DNA from: Comamonas serinivorans
Lineage (GTDB): Bacteria > Pseudomonadota > Gammaproteobacteria > Burkholderiales > Burkholderiaceae_C
Direction of reading: 5' to 3'
DNA length: 64,000 nt
Assembly: GCF_002158865.1 (NCBI RefSeq)
Contig: NZ_CP021455.1
Location: forward strand, 1,674,001 to 1,738,000
Shown in pieces: positions 43,095 through 54,148 of this stretch (the stretch's first letter is position 1; every line of letters starts with the position of its first letter). The translations under genes and the position numbers were made by a program. The notes under the pieces are model-generated. The model saw only the letters and a list, made by a program, of their open reading frames with translations, searched no databases and had not been told where the DNA came from.

Positions 43095-44516
43095 TCAAGC
43101 CGGCTGGCCGGGCCGAGGCCTGGCCCACACGCGGTACAGCAGCGCCACGCCCACGGCCAGCAGGCCGAGGTAGGCCAGTCCGGCGGCGTAGCCCGCGCGC
43201 ACGGGCGCCGCAAAGAACAGCACCCCGATCAAGGCCACGCCCAGGGCATTGCCCAGCTGCTGCGTGGACGCCAGCACCCCGGCGGCGACCCCAGCGTGCT
43301 GCGGCGGCAGGCCGGCCAGCACCGCCGAGACCAGCGGGGCCATCACCAGGCCCAGACCCAGGCCTTGCAGCAGCAGGCTGGGCCACAGCGAATGCACGCC
43401 GCCGGGCCAGGGCGTGAGCACCGCGGCGATGCCGAGCGCGTGGCCACCGGCCAGGATGAGGGCGCCCCAGCCGATCGGCGGGTGACCCAGGCGCCGGGAC
43501 AGCGCGGGCGCCGCCAGCGAGGCCAGGAAGAACACGCCGGCCATGGCCCCGAACACGGCCGCGCCCGCCAGGGCCGACAGGCCCAGGCCCTCCTGCAGGA
43601 ACTGCGTCAACACGAAGTAGAACGCGGCATTGCCGGCGTAGAACGCCAGCGTCATGCCCAGCCCCAGGCCGAAACTGGGCGCCGCGAGCAGGCTGGGCGG
43701 CAGCACCGGGTGGCCGCCGCGGCTGGCCAGGGCGCGCTGCTGCCGCAGCAGGATGACCAGCCCGGGCACCACCAGGGCGAGGCAGACCCAGGTCCAGGCG
43801 GGCCAACCGTGCTCGCGGCCCTGCACCAGCGGCAGCAGCACCAGCGTGATGAGCAGGCCCACGCCGCCCGCACCCATGCCATCGAGCCGGGCCTGGCCGC
43901 TGCCGGGCAGCGCCGGCAGGCCGCGCCGCAGCAGCGCCAGCACCACCAAGCCCACGGGCAAGTTGATGAGGAAGCACGCGCGCCAGCCCAGGCCCGCGGG
44001 GTTCCACTGCATCAGCAGCGCGCCCAGCACCTGGCCCAGCGCCGCCCCCAGGCCCAGCACCACGCCGTAGGCCGCATAGGCCTTGGCCCGGCGCTCACCG
44101 GTGAACAGCTCGCCCAGCATGGCCAGCACCTGCGGCTGGATGAGGGCGCCCGCGAGACCCTGCGCCACGCGCGCGGCCACCAGCGTGGGGCCGTCCGGTG
44201 CCAGCCCGCAGGCCAGCGAGGCCAGGCTGAACGCGGCGATGCCCAGCGCGTACAGGCGCCGGCGGCCGTAGAGGTCGCCCAGGCGTCCGCCGGTCACCAG
44301 CCCGGCGGCATTGCCCAGGCCGTAGCCGGCGACCACCCATTGCAGGGCGGCGTTGCTGGCCTTCAGCTCGTGCTGCAGCGCGGGCAGCATCACGTTCACG
44401 ATGAAGAAGTCCAGCGTGACCATGAGCGTGCCGGCCAGCAGCAGGGCCAGGGCCAGCGCCCGGGACGATGAGGGGGCACGAGGCCAGGCGAGGGGGGCGG
44501 TGGTCGGTACAGGCAT
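43095..44516 (-). CDS. MFS drug exporter, DHA2 (14-helix) type
   Basis: A 473-residue MFS protein of the DHA2 family. The opening LALALLLAGTLMVTLDFFIVNVMLPALQHELKAS is the family hallmark for helix 1, with ASLACGLAPDGPTLVAARVAQGLAGALIQPQVLAMLG (motif C-like) and GGRLGDLYGRRRLY (loop 2-3 motif). About 14 helices are predicted. Typical cargo is drugs, dyes or siderophores; the substrate is unknown. No regulator is adjacent on the same strand. Confidence 0.92.
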   Translation of the reverse strand: MPVPTTAPLAWPRAPSSSRALALALLLAGTLMVTLDFFIVNVMLPALQHELKASNAALQWVVAGYGLGNAAGLVTGGRLGDLYGRRRLYALGIAAFSLASLACGLAPDGPTLVAARVAQGLAGALIQPQVLAMLGELFTGERRAKAYAAYGVVLGLGAALGQVLGALLMQWNPAGLGWRACFLINLPVGLVVLALLRRGLPALPGSGQARLDGMGAGGVGLLITLVLLPLVQGREHGWPAWTWVCLALVVPGLVILLRQQRALASRGGHPVLPPSLLAAPSFGLGLGMTLAFYAGNAAFYFVLTQFLQEGLGLSALAGAAVFGAMAGVFFLASLAAPALSRRLGHPPIGWGALILAGGHALGIAAVLTPWPGGVHSLWPSLLLQGLGLGLVMAPLVSAVLAGLPPQHAGVAAGVLASTQQLGNALGVALIGVLFFAAPVRAGYAAGLAYLGLLAVGVALLYRVWARPRPGQPA

Positions 44517-45013
44517 GGCACCGATTCTTGAGGCCTCCGGTCGCTTTGCCCATGACCTGGGAGGTCATGGCAGGGTGTTCAGCGCCCGCGCACGCGGCCA
44601 AGCCGTGGCGTTTGCACGCCGTGCACCAAGCACCAAGCGACCTCGGCCAGCTGAAGGCCGAGCCCCAGGGGCGCCTCGTGAACGGCATGACTTGGAAGGC
44701 CGATGCCTGCGCAGCATGGCCTCGGCGCCGCTGAGGGGGTGAGGGTGGCAGGCCATCGTCGGTCGGCTGACGGCCCAAGCCGCTGCGCGGCCATCGGGCA
44801 AGTCGCAGGAACATCCCGGCCGTGGCCGGTGCCCGCCTGGCCGGGCGTCGGCCGCACGCCAGCGATGCACGGCAGGTGCAAGGTCTCGCCGCCGGCTGCC
44901 GCGACCGCCAGATCATCCGGCCCGCCGCCAGGCCCCGCGTCACAGAGACCCGCCTGCCGATGACGCCCGCAAGCGAGTTCAACCACAGAGCGGTCAGCCT
45001 GACCCCTGGCCGG
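44517..45013. other. Gene-free gap
   Basis: About 500 bp with no supportable gene or strong signal. Long reading frames here run antisense to, or out of frame with, the flanking genes. Confidence 0.4.
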
Positions 45014-45691
45014 TCAGCGCGCAGGCGGTGCCTCGGGCAGGTCCTGGCGCAGCCAGGTGTCGAGCAGCGTCTTTTCGTGGCGCAGCGGGTCGCTGGGGTA
45101 GCCGTCGGCACGGGCCAGGAAGGCGTTGTCGCGCAGCTCGCGGTGACCGGCCTGCAACGTCTGGCCGTCGGCGGCCAGGCGCTTGAACGCCAGGGCGATG
45201 CGAGGCGGGTAGATGTCGCGCACGATGCGCACATCGGCCTGCGGCCCGCGCCAGGGCTCGAAGCCGCCCGCGCGTTGCACCTCGGTGATGCGCACCTCCA
45301 GCCGCTGGCCGACCGGCAACCGGGCGGCGGCGCGCTGGGCCAGGTGCTCGCCGAGCGCGGTCACCCAGGCCAGGCGGGCGCGATCGGTCTCGGCCGGGGC
45401 GTTGCGTTCGCGGTCGAAGCGCAAGGGCTGCTCGAACTGCACGCGAACCGGGCCTTCGGTCACGGTCAGGGTGGCGGCATCGGTGGCGATGGCACGGTCC
45501 GGCTTGCGGGACAGGGGCTCCTGGACACAGCCCGCCAGCAGGCCCAGGCTCAGGCTGGTGACGAGCAGCAGACCGGGCAGGCGCCGCGTTCTGCGGTGCG
45601 CGCTGGCCGAACGGCCCGGCGTGCGCAGGGCACGGCCGGTTGCTGCGTCGGCACAGGGGACGGTGTGCGGCGGTGGGGCGGGAATGGACAT
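45014..45691 (-). CDS. DUF3016 lipoprotein
   Basis: A 225-residue protein with a lipoprotein-type signal: after a positively charged, unusually long N-terminus the hydrophobic stretch LLLVTSLSLGLLAGC ends in a lipobox-like LAGC at about residue 55. The rest matches DUF3016: VRVQFEQPLRFDRERN, the VTALGEHLAQRAAARLPVGQRLEVRITEVQRAGGFEPW strand-helix pattern and RIVRDIYPPRIALAFKRL. Function is unknown. The start chosen is ATG 45689-45691; the larger open frame upstream is spurious. Palindrome copy 15 lies 30 bp upstream of the start. Confidence 0.85.
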   Translation of the reverse strand: MSIPAPPPHTVPCADAATGRALRTPGRSASAHRRTRRLPGLLLVTSLSLGLLAGCVQEPLSRKPDRAIATDAATLTVTEGPVRVQFEQPLRFDRERNAPAETDRARLAWVTALGEHLAQRAAARLPVGQRLEVRITEVQRAGGFEPWRGPQADVRIVRDIYPPRIALAFKRLAADGQTLQAGHRELRDNAFLARADGYPSDPLRHEKTLLDTWLRQDLPEAPPAR

Positions 45692-45721
45692 GGCAAGGCT
45701 CCTCTCGAACGAAGAAGTGGA

Positions 45722-45767
45722 GTATGGAGGGGTGGTCGATGACATCCAAATGACCTTGACTTGGTAC
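45722..45767. repeat. 46-nt palindromic element, copy 15
   Basis: Outer GTA/TAC, one G-T at the next pair; inner GGTCG against TGACC-type pairing. Left flank GGA, right flank TGC. Upstream of the DUF3016 gene. Confidence 0.75.
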
Positions 45768-45990
45768 TGCTGATGACAGGGATTTGATGCCATCGCCCGC
45801 ATCGCAGCCCTGTAGCCCTGTGCGCCACGGCCACCACCGCAGCCATGTAGGCTGAGCCAACCCAGCACCTGGGGCCAACGGCCACCACCGTAAACCGGTG
45901 TGAAGCGGCTTGGTCTTGCGCCACGCGGGTTCGCTGCCGCTTGCCCGGTGCGCCGTGCCAGGCCGCCGCGGCATCGCGCCATCGCTCGCC

Positions 45991-46605
45991 TCAGACCCAG
46001 CCCAGCGCGCCCAGCACCGCCCCTACGGCGATCAGCCCGATCAGGCGCCAGCGCGTGCGCCAGGCCACCACGGTGGCCGCCACCGTCAGCAACCACAAGC
46101 GCCAGGGTTGGTGCACCTCGGGGTGGGCGCGCGACAGCACCCAGGCCGTGGCGAACAACAGGGCGATGACGATGGGCGCCAGCCCGCTCCTGAAGGCCCG
46201 CACGCTGCGCCGGGCCTGGTTGCGCGCCAGCCAGCGCGTGGCGCTGTAGGTCAGCACCGCAGACGGCAGCAGCATGCTGAGCAAGGCCGTGAGCGCGCCC
46301 AAGCCAGCCAGCAGCCACGGCCAGGCGGCGGCCCAGGCGCTGGCCTGCAGACCGCTTTGCTGCCCAGCCTGCCAGCCGATCTGCCAGCCCACCAGGGTGA
46401 CGAACAGCAGGTTGGGGCCCGGCGCGGCCTGGGCCAGGGCAATGCTGGCGTTGAATTGCTCGCCCGAGAGCCAGTGGCGCTGCTGGACGATGTAGCGGTG
46501 CATCTCGGGCGCGGTGGACACGGCGCCGCCCACCGCCATGAGCGACAAGGCCATGAAGTGCAAGGCCATGGCGAGCCAGTCGGCTGGGCTGAAGCTCATG
46601 GCCAT
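45991..46605 (-). CDS. chrA: Chromate transporter, second half-protein
   Basis: A 204-residue CHR-family half transporter with five to six hydrophobic segments. MALSLMAVGGAVSTAPEMHRYIVQQRHWLSGEQFNASIALAQAAPGPNLLFVTLVGW contains the CHR-domain motif around Pro-Gly-Pro. Together with its upstream partner it forms a split (short-chain) ChrA that exports chromate or acts on related oxyanions. Its start overlaps the stop of the preceding gene by 10 nt, so the two are coupled. Confidence 0.93.
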   Translation of the reverse strand: MAMSFSPADWLAMALHFMALSLMAVGGAVSTAPEMHRYIVQQRHWLSGEQFNASIALAQAAPGPNLLFVTLVGWQIGWQAGQQSGLQASAWAAAWPWLLAGLGALTALLSMLLPSAVLTYSATRWLARNQARRSVRAFRSGLAPIVIALLFATAWVLSRAHPEVHQPWRLWLLTVAATVVAWRTRWRLIGLIAVGAVLGALGWV

Positions 46606-47282
46606 TCGCGGGATTCAGCCGCGGGCGGCGCGGCGTGAGGGTGGGGTGCAGCGGGTGCGGTCTGGGAGGCGACCCCCCGGGCCTGCGCCGGCACGGCGCC
46701 GGCGCGCCCGAGGCGCCAGAAGGCCAGCCCACAGCTGGCCAGCCCCAGCGTGGCCAGCACGCCGATCAGCGGCACGTGCAGCAGGGCCACGGCCACCCAG
46801 GCCAGCACGGCCAGGACGCCAGCCAGCCAGGGACCCAGCGGGTTGTGGCGCAGCGTGGGCAGCATCTTGAGGGCGGTGGCCGCGATCAGCCCAGCCGCCA
46901 CGGCGCCCACCCCGCGCAGCGCGCCCTGCACGGCCGGCGAGCTGGACACCCCGCCATACAGCACGGCCAGCGCCACCAGCAGCAGCGCCGGCACGGCCAG
47001 CATGCCGGCCACGGCCGCTGCCGCGCCGCGCAGGCCGAAATAGCGCCCGCCCAGCATCATGCTCAGGTTGACCACGTTCGCGCCGGGCAGGGTCTGGGCC
47101 ACGGCCCAGTCCTCGGCGAACTCGGCCGGGGTGAGCCAGCCGCGCCGCTCGACCAGCTCGCGCTGCACGATGGCCACCACGCCGCCGAAGCCTTGCAGCG
47201 AGACGCCTGTGCAGACCCAGAACAGCTGGGCCGGCGAGCGGGGGCCCAGTCGGGTGGTGGGGGAGGGAGAAGAGGTGTTCAC
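46596..47282 (-). CDS. chrA: Chromate transporter, first half-protein
   Basis: A 228-residue CHR-family half transporter: FWVCTGVSLQGFGGVVAIVQRELVERRGWLTPAEFAEDWAVAQTLPGANVVNLSMMLGGRYFGLRG carries the family's GFGG and PGANxxN motifs. A C-terminal Ala/Pro-rich tail (residues 205-228) follows. The start is taken as GTG 47280-47282, giving NTSSPSPTTRLG; the larger open frame continues far upstream without support. It heads a two-gene operon with the second half. Confidence 0.9.
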   Translation of the reverse strand: MNTSSPSPTTRLGPRSPAQLFWVCTGVSLQGFGGVVAIVQRELVERRGWLTPAEFAEDWAVAQTLPGANVVNLSMMLGGRYFGLRGAAAAVAGMLAVPALLLVALAVLYGGVSSSPAVQGALRGVGAVAAGLIAATALKMLPTLRHNPLGPWLAGVLAVLAWVAVALLHVPLIGVLATLGLASCGLAFWRLGRAGAVPAQARGVASQTAPAAPHPHAAPPAAESREWP

Positions 47283-47813
47283 CCCCGCGATTTTCGCCGT
47301 GTCGCCCCGGCAAAACCGCGGCGCGGCGCGCGCTTGGCCTTGGTGACGCGTTGGATCGTCAGCGAGGAGGTGACTTCGGTCCAGGCTCAGCGTCTCGTTG
47401 CCGGTGCCCGATCTTGGGCTCGATACGTTGCTGCGCGTCGGCGGGCGATGAGAAAGTCCTGCTGGCAACGCCCAGGCCCACCAGTCACTGGGCCAGCGCC
47501 AGTGGAAGCCCGCGAACGGCGCGGCATCGCGGCTTAGCTGGGCCAACCCGTGCGCTGACGGGCGGCTTGGGTCCGCTGGCGGCGCGTGGTGCTGCGCTCG
47601 GTGGCAGCGCGCCGCCATGGCGCATGCGCAGGCCGGGTTGGGCAGACCCGTGGCGATCTGCCGGGTCGACCGTGCGCGGCTTCGTGTCGTTGGCTTGCCC
47701 CAGCGCCCTCTCCGAGAGCGCATGTCAAGCACTGAGCGGCCGCCAGCAGGCAGGCAACCGTCGCAGCACGATCACCGGGCATGCGACGTCGCTCGCAGGC
47801 CTGCTTCGACGGC
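47283..47813. other. Gene-free gap
   Basis: About 530 bp with no supportable gene. No strong terminator or promoter was seen. The open frames over this stretch show no family motif. Confidence 0.4.
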
Positions 47814-48302
47814 TCAGGCAGCAGCGGGGATGGCGTAGGTCACGACGGCCTGCCCCACGTCGTGGCGCAGGGAGTCCACGAACAGCCGCACGTCGACCAC
47901 GGCCTGACGGCGGCCGAGCTTGATCAGGCTGGCGCGGGCGCGCACCGTTTCCTGCGGGCAGGCCTGCAGAAACTGGTAGTTCAGCGCCGAGGTCACCGCC
48001 ATGGCGACCTCGCCGACGTGGGCCAGCACGGCGACGTAGGCGGCCGCATCGGCCAGCGCCATCAGCGTGGGGCCGGAGACGATGCCGCCCGGGCGCAGGT
48101 GTTCCAGGCCCGGCTCGCGCGACAGCAGCACCTCGCCGGGCGCCACCTGGTCCACGCGGGCCAGGTGTTCGCGCGGGCCATGCGGAAAGGCCCGCGCCAT
48201 GAAGGCGTTGAGCGCCGCCGCATCCAGCACGGGCTGGTAGCCCTCGGCGCGCGCGGTGGGGCGCGCGGCCACTGCCGGCGCGGGAGACGTCAGGACCGAC
48301 AT
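47814..48302 (-). CDS. paaI: PaaI-type hot-dog thioesterase
   Basis: A 162-residue hot-dog fold acyl-CoA thioesterase of the PaaI family. RPGGIVSGPTLMALADAAAYVAVLA carries the conserved Gly-Gly...Ala-Asp pattern of the central helix, and NYQFLQACPQETVRARASLIKLGRRQAVVDVRLF the following strands. It hydrolyses acyl- or aroyl-CoA esters. It lies 3 bp after an enoyl-CoA hydratase gene, so the two probably share a transcript. Confidence 0.88.
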   Translation of the reverse strand: MSVLTSPAPAVAARPTARAEGYQPVLDAAALNAFMARAFPHGPREHLARVDQVAPGEVLLSREPGLEHLRPGGIVSGPTLMALADAAAYVAVLAHVGEVAMAVTSALNYQFLQACPQETVRARASLIKLGRRQAVVDVRLFVDSLRHDVGQAVVTYAIPAAA

Positions 48303-48305
48303 GGT

Positions 48306-49085
48306 TCAGCGGTGGGTGAACTTGGCTTCGCGCTTGCCCAGGAAGGCGTCCATGCCTTCCTTCTGGTCGGCGGTGGCGAACAGCGAGTGGAACAGGCGGC
48401 GCTCGAACATCACGCCGTCCGACAGGCCGCTTTCAAAGGCGCGGTTCACGCTTTCCTTGGCCGCCAGCACGGCCAGGCGGCCGAAGTTGGCGATCTGCAG
48501 CGCGGCGCCCAGGGTTTCGTCCATCAGCTTGTCGTAGGGCACGACGCGGCTGACCAGGCCGGCGCGCTCGGCCTCTTCGGCGTTCATCATGCGGCCGGTC
48601 AGGGCCAGGTCCATGGCCTTGGACTTGCCCACGGCGCGCGGCAGGCGCTGCGTGCCGCCGGCGCCGGGGATCACGCCCAGCTTGATCTCGGGCTGGCCGA
48701 ACTTGGCGTTGTCGGCCGCGATGATGAAGTCGCACATCATGGCCAGCTCGCAGCCGCCGCCCAGGGCGAAGCCCGACACCGCGGCGATGACCGGCTTGCG
48801 GATGCTGCGGATGACTTCCCAGTTGCGCGTGATGAAGTCACCGCCATAGGCGTCGGCGAAGCTGTACTTGGCCATGACGGCGATGTCGGCGCCGGCCGCG
48901 AAGGCTTTTTCGCTGCCGGTGATGATCATGCAGCCGATGCGCTCGTCGGCTTCGAAGGCCCGCAGCGCCGCGCCCAGCTCGTCCATCAGGTCGTTGGACA
49001 GGGCGTTGAGCGCCTTGGGACGGTTGAGCGTGATGACGCCAACGACTTCGCCTTCGGTGCGCACGTCGATGAATTGGTAGGCCAT
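48306..49085 (-). CDS. Enoyl-CoA hydratase (crotonase family)
   Basis: A 259-residue crotonase. Oxyanion-hole and catalytic residues are visible: KAFAAGADIAVM, SGFALGGGCELAMMCDF and PEIKLGVIPGAGGTQRLPRAVG (both catalytic Glu are present). So this is an authentic enoyl-CoA hydratase of the PaaF/FadB1 type, acting in beta-oxidation or phenylacetate catabolism. ATG 49083-49085 was chosen; a second ATG lies four codons upstream. PaaI follows 3 bp later. Confidence 0.93.
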   Translation of the reverse strand: MAYQFIDVRTEGEVVGVITLNRPKALNALSNDLMDELGAALRAFEADERIGCMIITGSEKAFAAGADIAVMAKYSFADAYGGDFITRNWEVIRSIRKPVIAAVSGFALGGGCELAMMCDFIIAADNAKFGQPEIKLGVIPGAGGTQRLPRAVGKSKAMDLALTGRMMNAEEAERAGLVSRVVPYDKLMDETLGAALQIANFGRLAVLAAKESVNRAFESGLSDGVMFERRLFHSLFATADQKEGMDAFLGKREAKFTHR

Positions 49086-49419
49086 TGGGAACTCCATGTC
49101 GGGGGTGGGTGAGAGGGGCGTCTGGCTGGGGGTAGGTGTAGGGGGCCGCCAGCCAAAAACGGCCCACTATACCCAAGCGGCCGACCCGATCGCGGCGCGG
49201 GTCGGGGCCGGCGCCGCGTCCGCTGTCACCGGGGTGCCGTGCGGCATTCACGGGGCCGGACCGACGCGCTCGGGCGGCGGCGCGCACCCGCCTGGGTGGC
49301 TCAGCTGTGGGTCAAGGGGTGAAGAGATTGAGGAGCCAGCAATGACGAGTATGGGGCTGTTCTCGATGTGAAGAAAACGGCAGCAAGTCCATACTGGTTG
49401 AATTGGCTCAGGCCGAGCG
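49086..49419. other. Gap upstream of the hydratase gene
   Basis: About 330 bp; a TATAGT on the minus strand near 49166-49171 may serve as -10 for the hydratase gene. Palindrome copy 16 lies near its right end. Confidence 0.4.
49349..49394. repeat. 46-nt palindromic element, copy 16
   Basis: Outer GTATGG/CCATAC (6 pairs); CTGT against GCAG-type partial pairing; inner CG/CG. Left flank CGA, right TGG. Lies 26 bp after the DUF3108 gene's stop side. Confidence 0.8.
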
Positions 49420-51084
49420 TCAACGCGGCGCGTCGCCCTGGTCGACCTGTTGCAGCAGCAGATCGACCTGCTGATCGCCGTTGCCCGTGGTGAGCAGGAT
49501 GCGCACCGGCAGGTACTGCAGGCTGGGCGCCAGCCACATCTGGGCGCTGATGCCCTTGGTGTCGCCTTCGATGGGGCGGGGCTTGACCAGCAGCGCGCGC
49601 GTGGTGCCGAGCTGGGGCAGCTGCAGCTGCGTGTCCTCGACCACGTCGTACGTCCACTGCGCCACGCGGTTGGGCCGCGCCAGGGCGAAGTTCACCGTTT
49701 GCCCGACCGCCAGCGGCACCTGGCCCGAGGCGAATCGGTGGCTCAGTTCGATGAACTGGCTGGCCGTGTCCTGCACGCCTGGGGGGCGCGGCAGCGTCTC
49801 GTCGTTGGCCAGGTGCAGGCTTTCGGTGCCCAGGCGCACGTTGCGCCGCTTCTTGCGCATCAGCTCCTCGTAGACCCGCGGCACCAGGCTTTGCGCCGTC
49901 AACTCGCCCTGGCTGGTCAGCCGCATGCTGGCCAGCAGGCCCAGGTCCAGCTCGACCTGCGCCTGGTACTGGGTGCCGCTGGTCTGCCACAGCACGCGCG
50001 CGGTGCCATGCAGCTCGCCGCGGTAGTTGCCACGCAGCGTGTAGGCCAGCCGGGTGTTCGGGGGCCAGGCATCGGCCACCTTGGCGCTGGCGCCGCCATG
50101 GCCGCTGCCCGTGGCGGTGCGCGCGCCCGAGGCCTGCGCGGCCGAGGCGCCGTCGCGTGCGGCGGTCAAGGTGTCGGGCGGTTGGCCCGGGCTGGCCGCT
50201 GGGTTGGCGTGGCGTGGGGGCAGGTTTGCCGAGCCGGGCTGGGCCCTGGGGTCAGCCGACGCGCTGGCCGACTGGCCGGTCATCGGGTGGGTGGAGGGGC
50301 TTGTCAACTGGCTTGCCAATTGGCTTGCCGACGCGCCGGTGAACGGGTCGGCTCCCAGGTTCGACGACCCGGCCACGGCGGCCGTCTGCCCGGTGCTTGA
50401 CGGGCTGGCGCCGGCGCCCGTGGCCCCTTGCGGTGAACTGCCCGCAGCGGCCAAGGCCGCGGCGGTGTCGGTGTGACTGGTCGGGGTGTCGCCGTTGTTC
50501 GTGCCGCTGTCGGTCCCGGTCCCGGGTTCGGCCGAGCTGGCGGGTGCCAAGGGCTGAGCGGCAGCAGCGCGCGCGAGGCGTTCCTCTCGACGGGCCTTCT
50601 GGCGCGCCTGCTGGAGGGCCTCGTCGCGCGCTGCGTTCGCCTGTTGACGCGCCGCCTGGCGCGCTTCCTGGCGTGCCTGTTCACGGCGCTCGCGTGCCTG
50701 CACCCGTTCGCGCCGCGCCGCTTCGGCCGACGCGTCGTCACGCGCGGCGCTGGCGGTCGCCGCGGGCGCCGGCGCTTCGGGGGCTTCGGGGGCTTCGGGG
50801 ACAGCGGGCGCGATGGTGCGGGATTGCAGGCGCTCGGGCACGGCCGCGGCCGCCACGGCCGACGCGGCGGCCGCGGGTGGGGGCGCTTCGCTGGGCGTCA
50901 GCACGCGTGTGTACATGGGGGCGGCCATCTGGGCCAGCAGGCTGTGCGGCTGGCGCAGGCCATACAGGCCGTCGAGCAGCACGGCATGGCCCAGTGCCAC
51001 CAGCAGCGCAAGCGCCACCAGCCAGCGCCAGGGTGGTCGCGGGCGCCGGGGGGCGTGGGGGCGCAAGGGTGGCGAGGGCGTCAT
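49420..51084 (-). CDS. DUF3108 protein with a long disordered middle
   Basis: A 554-residue inner-membrane-anchored protein. One membrane segment lies at residues 20-42 (WRWLVALALLVALGHAVLL). Residues 60-335 are Ala/Ser/Pro-rich with a charged, coiled-coil-like stretch (ARRERVQARERREQARQEARQAA) and 12-bp-repeat-derived SQLASQL. The C-terminal 220 residues form the DUF3108 domain (RLAYTLRGNYRGELHGTARVLWQ ... ISAQMWLAPSLQYLPVRILLTTG). DUF3108 proteins are exported and of unknown function. The arrangement resembles a TonB-like long periplasmic linker, but there is no TonB C-terminus. Confidence 0.85.
   Translation of the reverse strand: MTPSPPLRPHAPRRPRPPWRWLVALALLVALGHAVLLDGLYGLRQPHSLLAQMAAPMYTRVLTPSEAPPPAAAASAVAAAAVPERLQSRTIAPAVPEAPEAPEAPAPAATASAARDDASAEAARRERVQARERREQARQEARQAARQQANAARDEALQQARQKARREERLARAAAAQPLAPASSAEPGTGTDSGTNNGDTPTSHTDTAAALAAAGSSPQGATGAGASPSSTGQTAAVAGSSNLGADPFTGASASQLASQLTSPSTHPMTGQSASASADPRAQPGSANLPPRHANPAASPGQPPDTLTAARDGASAAQASGARTATGSGHGGASAKVADAWPPNTRLAYTLRGNYRGELHGTARVLWQTSGTQYQAQVELDLGLLASMRLTSQGELTAQSLVPRVYEELMRKKRRNVRLGTESLHLANDETLPRPPGVQDTASQFIELSHRFASGQVPLAVGQTVNFALARPNRVAQWTYDVVEDTQLQLPQLGTTRALLVKPRPIEGDTKGISAQMWLAPSLQYLPVRILLTTGNGDQQVDLLLQQVDQGDAPR
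50298..50333. repeat. 12-bp tandem repeat inside the DUF3108 gene
   Basis: Three 12-bp units (GGCTTGTCAACT, GGCTTGCCAATT, GGCTTGCCGACG) encode a repeated Ser/Ala-Gln/Ser-Leu pattern on the minus strand. Confidence 0.7.
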
Positions 51085-51199
51085 GCCGAAGGGGCGGCGG
51101 CGGAGGCCGCAGGCGCCGGCCCGGTGCGGCAGGCGCCGCGCGGCCGGGCGGATTCAAGCCCGTGTCGGCGCCCAGGGAGCGTGGCCAAGCGGTTCATGG

Positions 51200-51245
51200 G
51201 TATGGGGTGACTCGCGTTGTGTTGAAAACGCAACTTTGGGCATAC
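51200..51245. repeat. 46-nt palindromic element, copy 17
   Basis: Outer GTATG/CATAC with TGG/CCA flanks extending the stem; inner GCGTT/AACGC (5 pairs). The loop contains GTTGAA. Lies 12 bp after the M61 peptidase stop. Confidence 0.85.
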
Positions 51246-51257
51246 CCACAGGTGCCG

Positions 51258-53201
<1,944 letters not shown>

Positions 53202-53364
53202 GGACAAACGGTCAGCCCGGCCGGCGCGGATCGGCCCGCCGGGCGCAGGCGGTCAAAAGCCGACAGCGTAACCGCTGCGCGCCCCCGGGCGGCGGCGGCC
53301 GGCCAAAGGGCCTGCAGGCCGCCGGCTGGCGAGGGTGGGCGCGGAGGGTGTGGGTGAGTGAGGG

Positions 53365-53410
53365 GTATCCATGGCTTTCCGTTTCTTCATCAACGAAGAT
53401 GCATGGATAC
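53365..53410. repeat. 46-nt palindromic element, copy 18
   Basis: 15 of 19 arm positions pair: outer GTATCCATG/CATGGATAC (9 pairs) and inner CGTT/AACG. Left flank GGG, right flank TGC. Upstream of the M61 gene. Confidence 0.9.
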
Positions 53411-53479
53411 TGCCTGGATCAAGGGCGCCGATGAAGAACGGGGTCAGCCCGTGCGCGTGCGCGCGTCGGCCGCGCTGCT

Positions 53480-54148
53480 TCAGTTCGCCGAGGCGGCTTG
53501 AGCCGGCTGGACCGCCTGAGCCGGCACGGGTGGCGCCTGGGTCGCGGCCTCGGCGCTGGCATGCGCCTGGGCGTTGGGGCCGTACTGGAAGCTCAGCGCG
53601 CCGATGAGGCTGAGCACCATGATGCTGACCGTGAACTGGCGGCGCAGCGGGATCCAGGGCGACAGGCCGGCGCTGGCCCACATCGGGCGTTCGACGTAGT
53701 AGGCCCAGCCGTGCAGAAGCGCCATGGCCACCAGGAACCAGGGCGTGGGCAGCAGCAAACAGGGCCAGGCGGCGTAGGCGGGCACCGGTGCCCACAGGAA
53801 CTGGAACACCGGCATCTGGTGCGAGACGGCAGCGTAGCGCAGGCCCACGCCCCAGTTGATGCCGCAGGTGAACCAGAGCGTCTGGATCACCAGGGCCGTG
53901 GTCAGCAGGTGGATGCCCTCGTAGAGCGGTGCGAACCGGGGCAGCCAGAGGCAGATCAGCAGCAGGGCGACGATGAGCAGCGTGCCATACACGTAGACGT
54001 GCAGGATGCGCCAGCTGACGGACTGGCGCAGCAGCTGCAGGTCGTCCACCATGGGCTCGCCCGCCTCGGTCATCCACAGGCTGGCGTTCAGCGTGGCCGA
54101 GGTCTCCAGCAGCGTGGGGTCGTTGGGTCTGGGTTTGTCAGTTGGCAT
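53480..54148 (-). CDS. Membrane protein of unknown function
   Basis: A 222-residue protein with about five membrane helices between residues 45 and 185 (YVYGTLLIVALLLICLWLPRF, ALVIQTLWFTCGINWGVGL, PTPWFLVAMALLHGWAYYVERP, IMVLSLIGALSF), a cytosolic N-terminus and an Ala/Pro/Gln-rich tail. I do not recognise a family. It overlaps the dsbC stop by 11 nt, so it is probably translated from the dsbC transcript. Confidence 0.7.
   Translation of the reverse strand: MPTDKPRPNDPTLLETSATLNASLWMTEAGEPMVDDLQLLRQSVSWRILHVYVYGTLLIVALLLICLWLPRFAPLYEGIHLLTTALVIQTLWFTCGINWGVGLRYAAVSHQMPVFQFLWAPVPAYAAWPCLLLPTPWFLVAMALLHGWAYYVERPMWASAGLSPWIPLRRQFTVSIMVLSLIGALSFQYGPNAQAHASAEAATQAPPVPAQAVQPAQAASAN

Noticed and set aside
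45775..45930. Short repeated CGGCCACCACCG motifs near 45.8-45.9 kb
   Set aside because: Only two short matches in GC-rich DNA, with no regular spacing; not convincing as an element.
49132..49172. GTA...TATAC inverted-looking pair upstream of the hydratase gene
   Set aside because: Spacing is 41 nt, not 46, and the inner stem is absent; the TATAC part is better read as a minus-strand -10 box.
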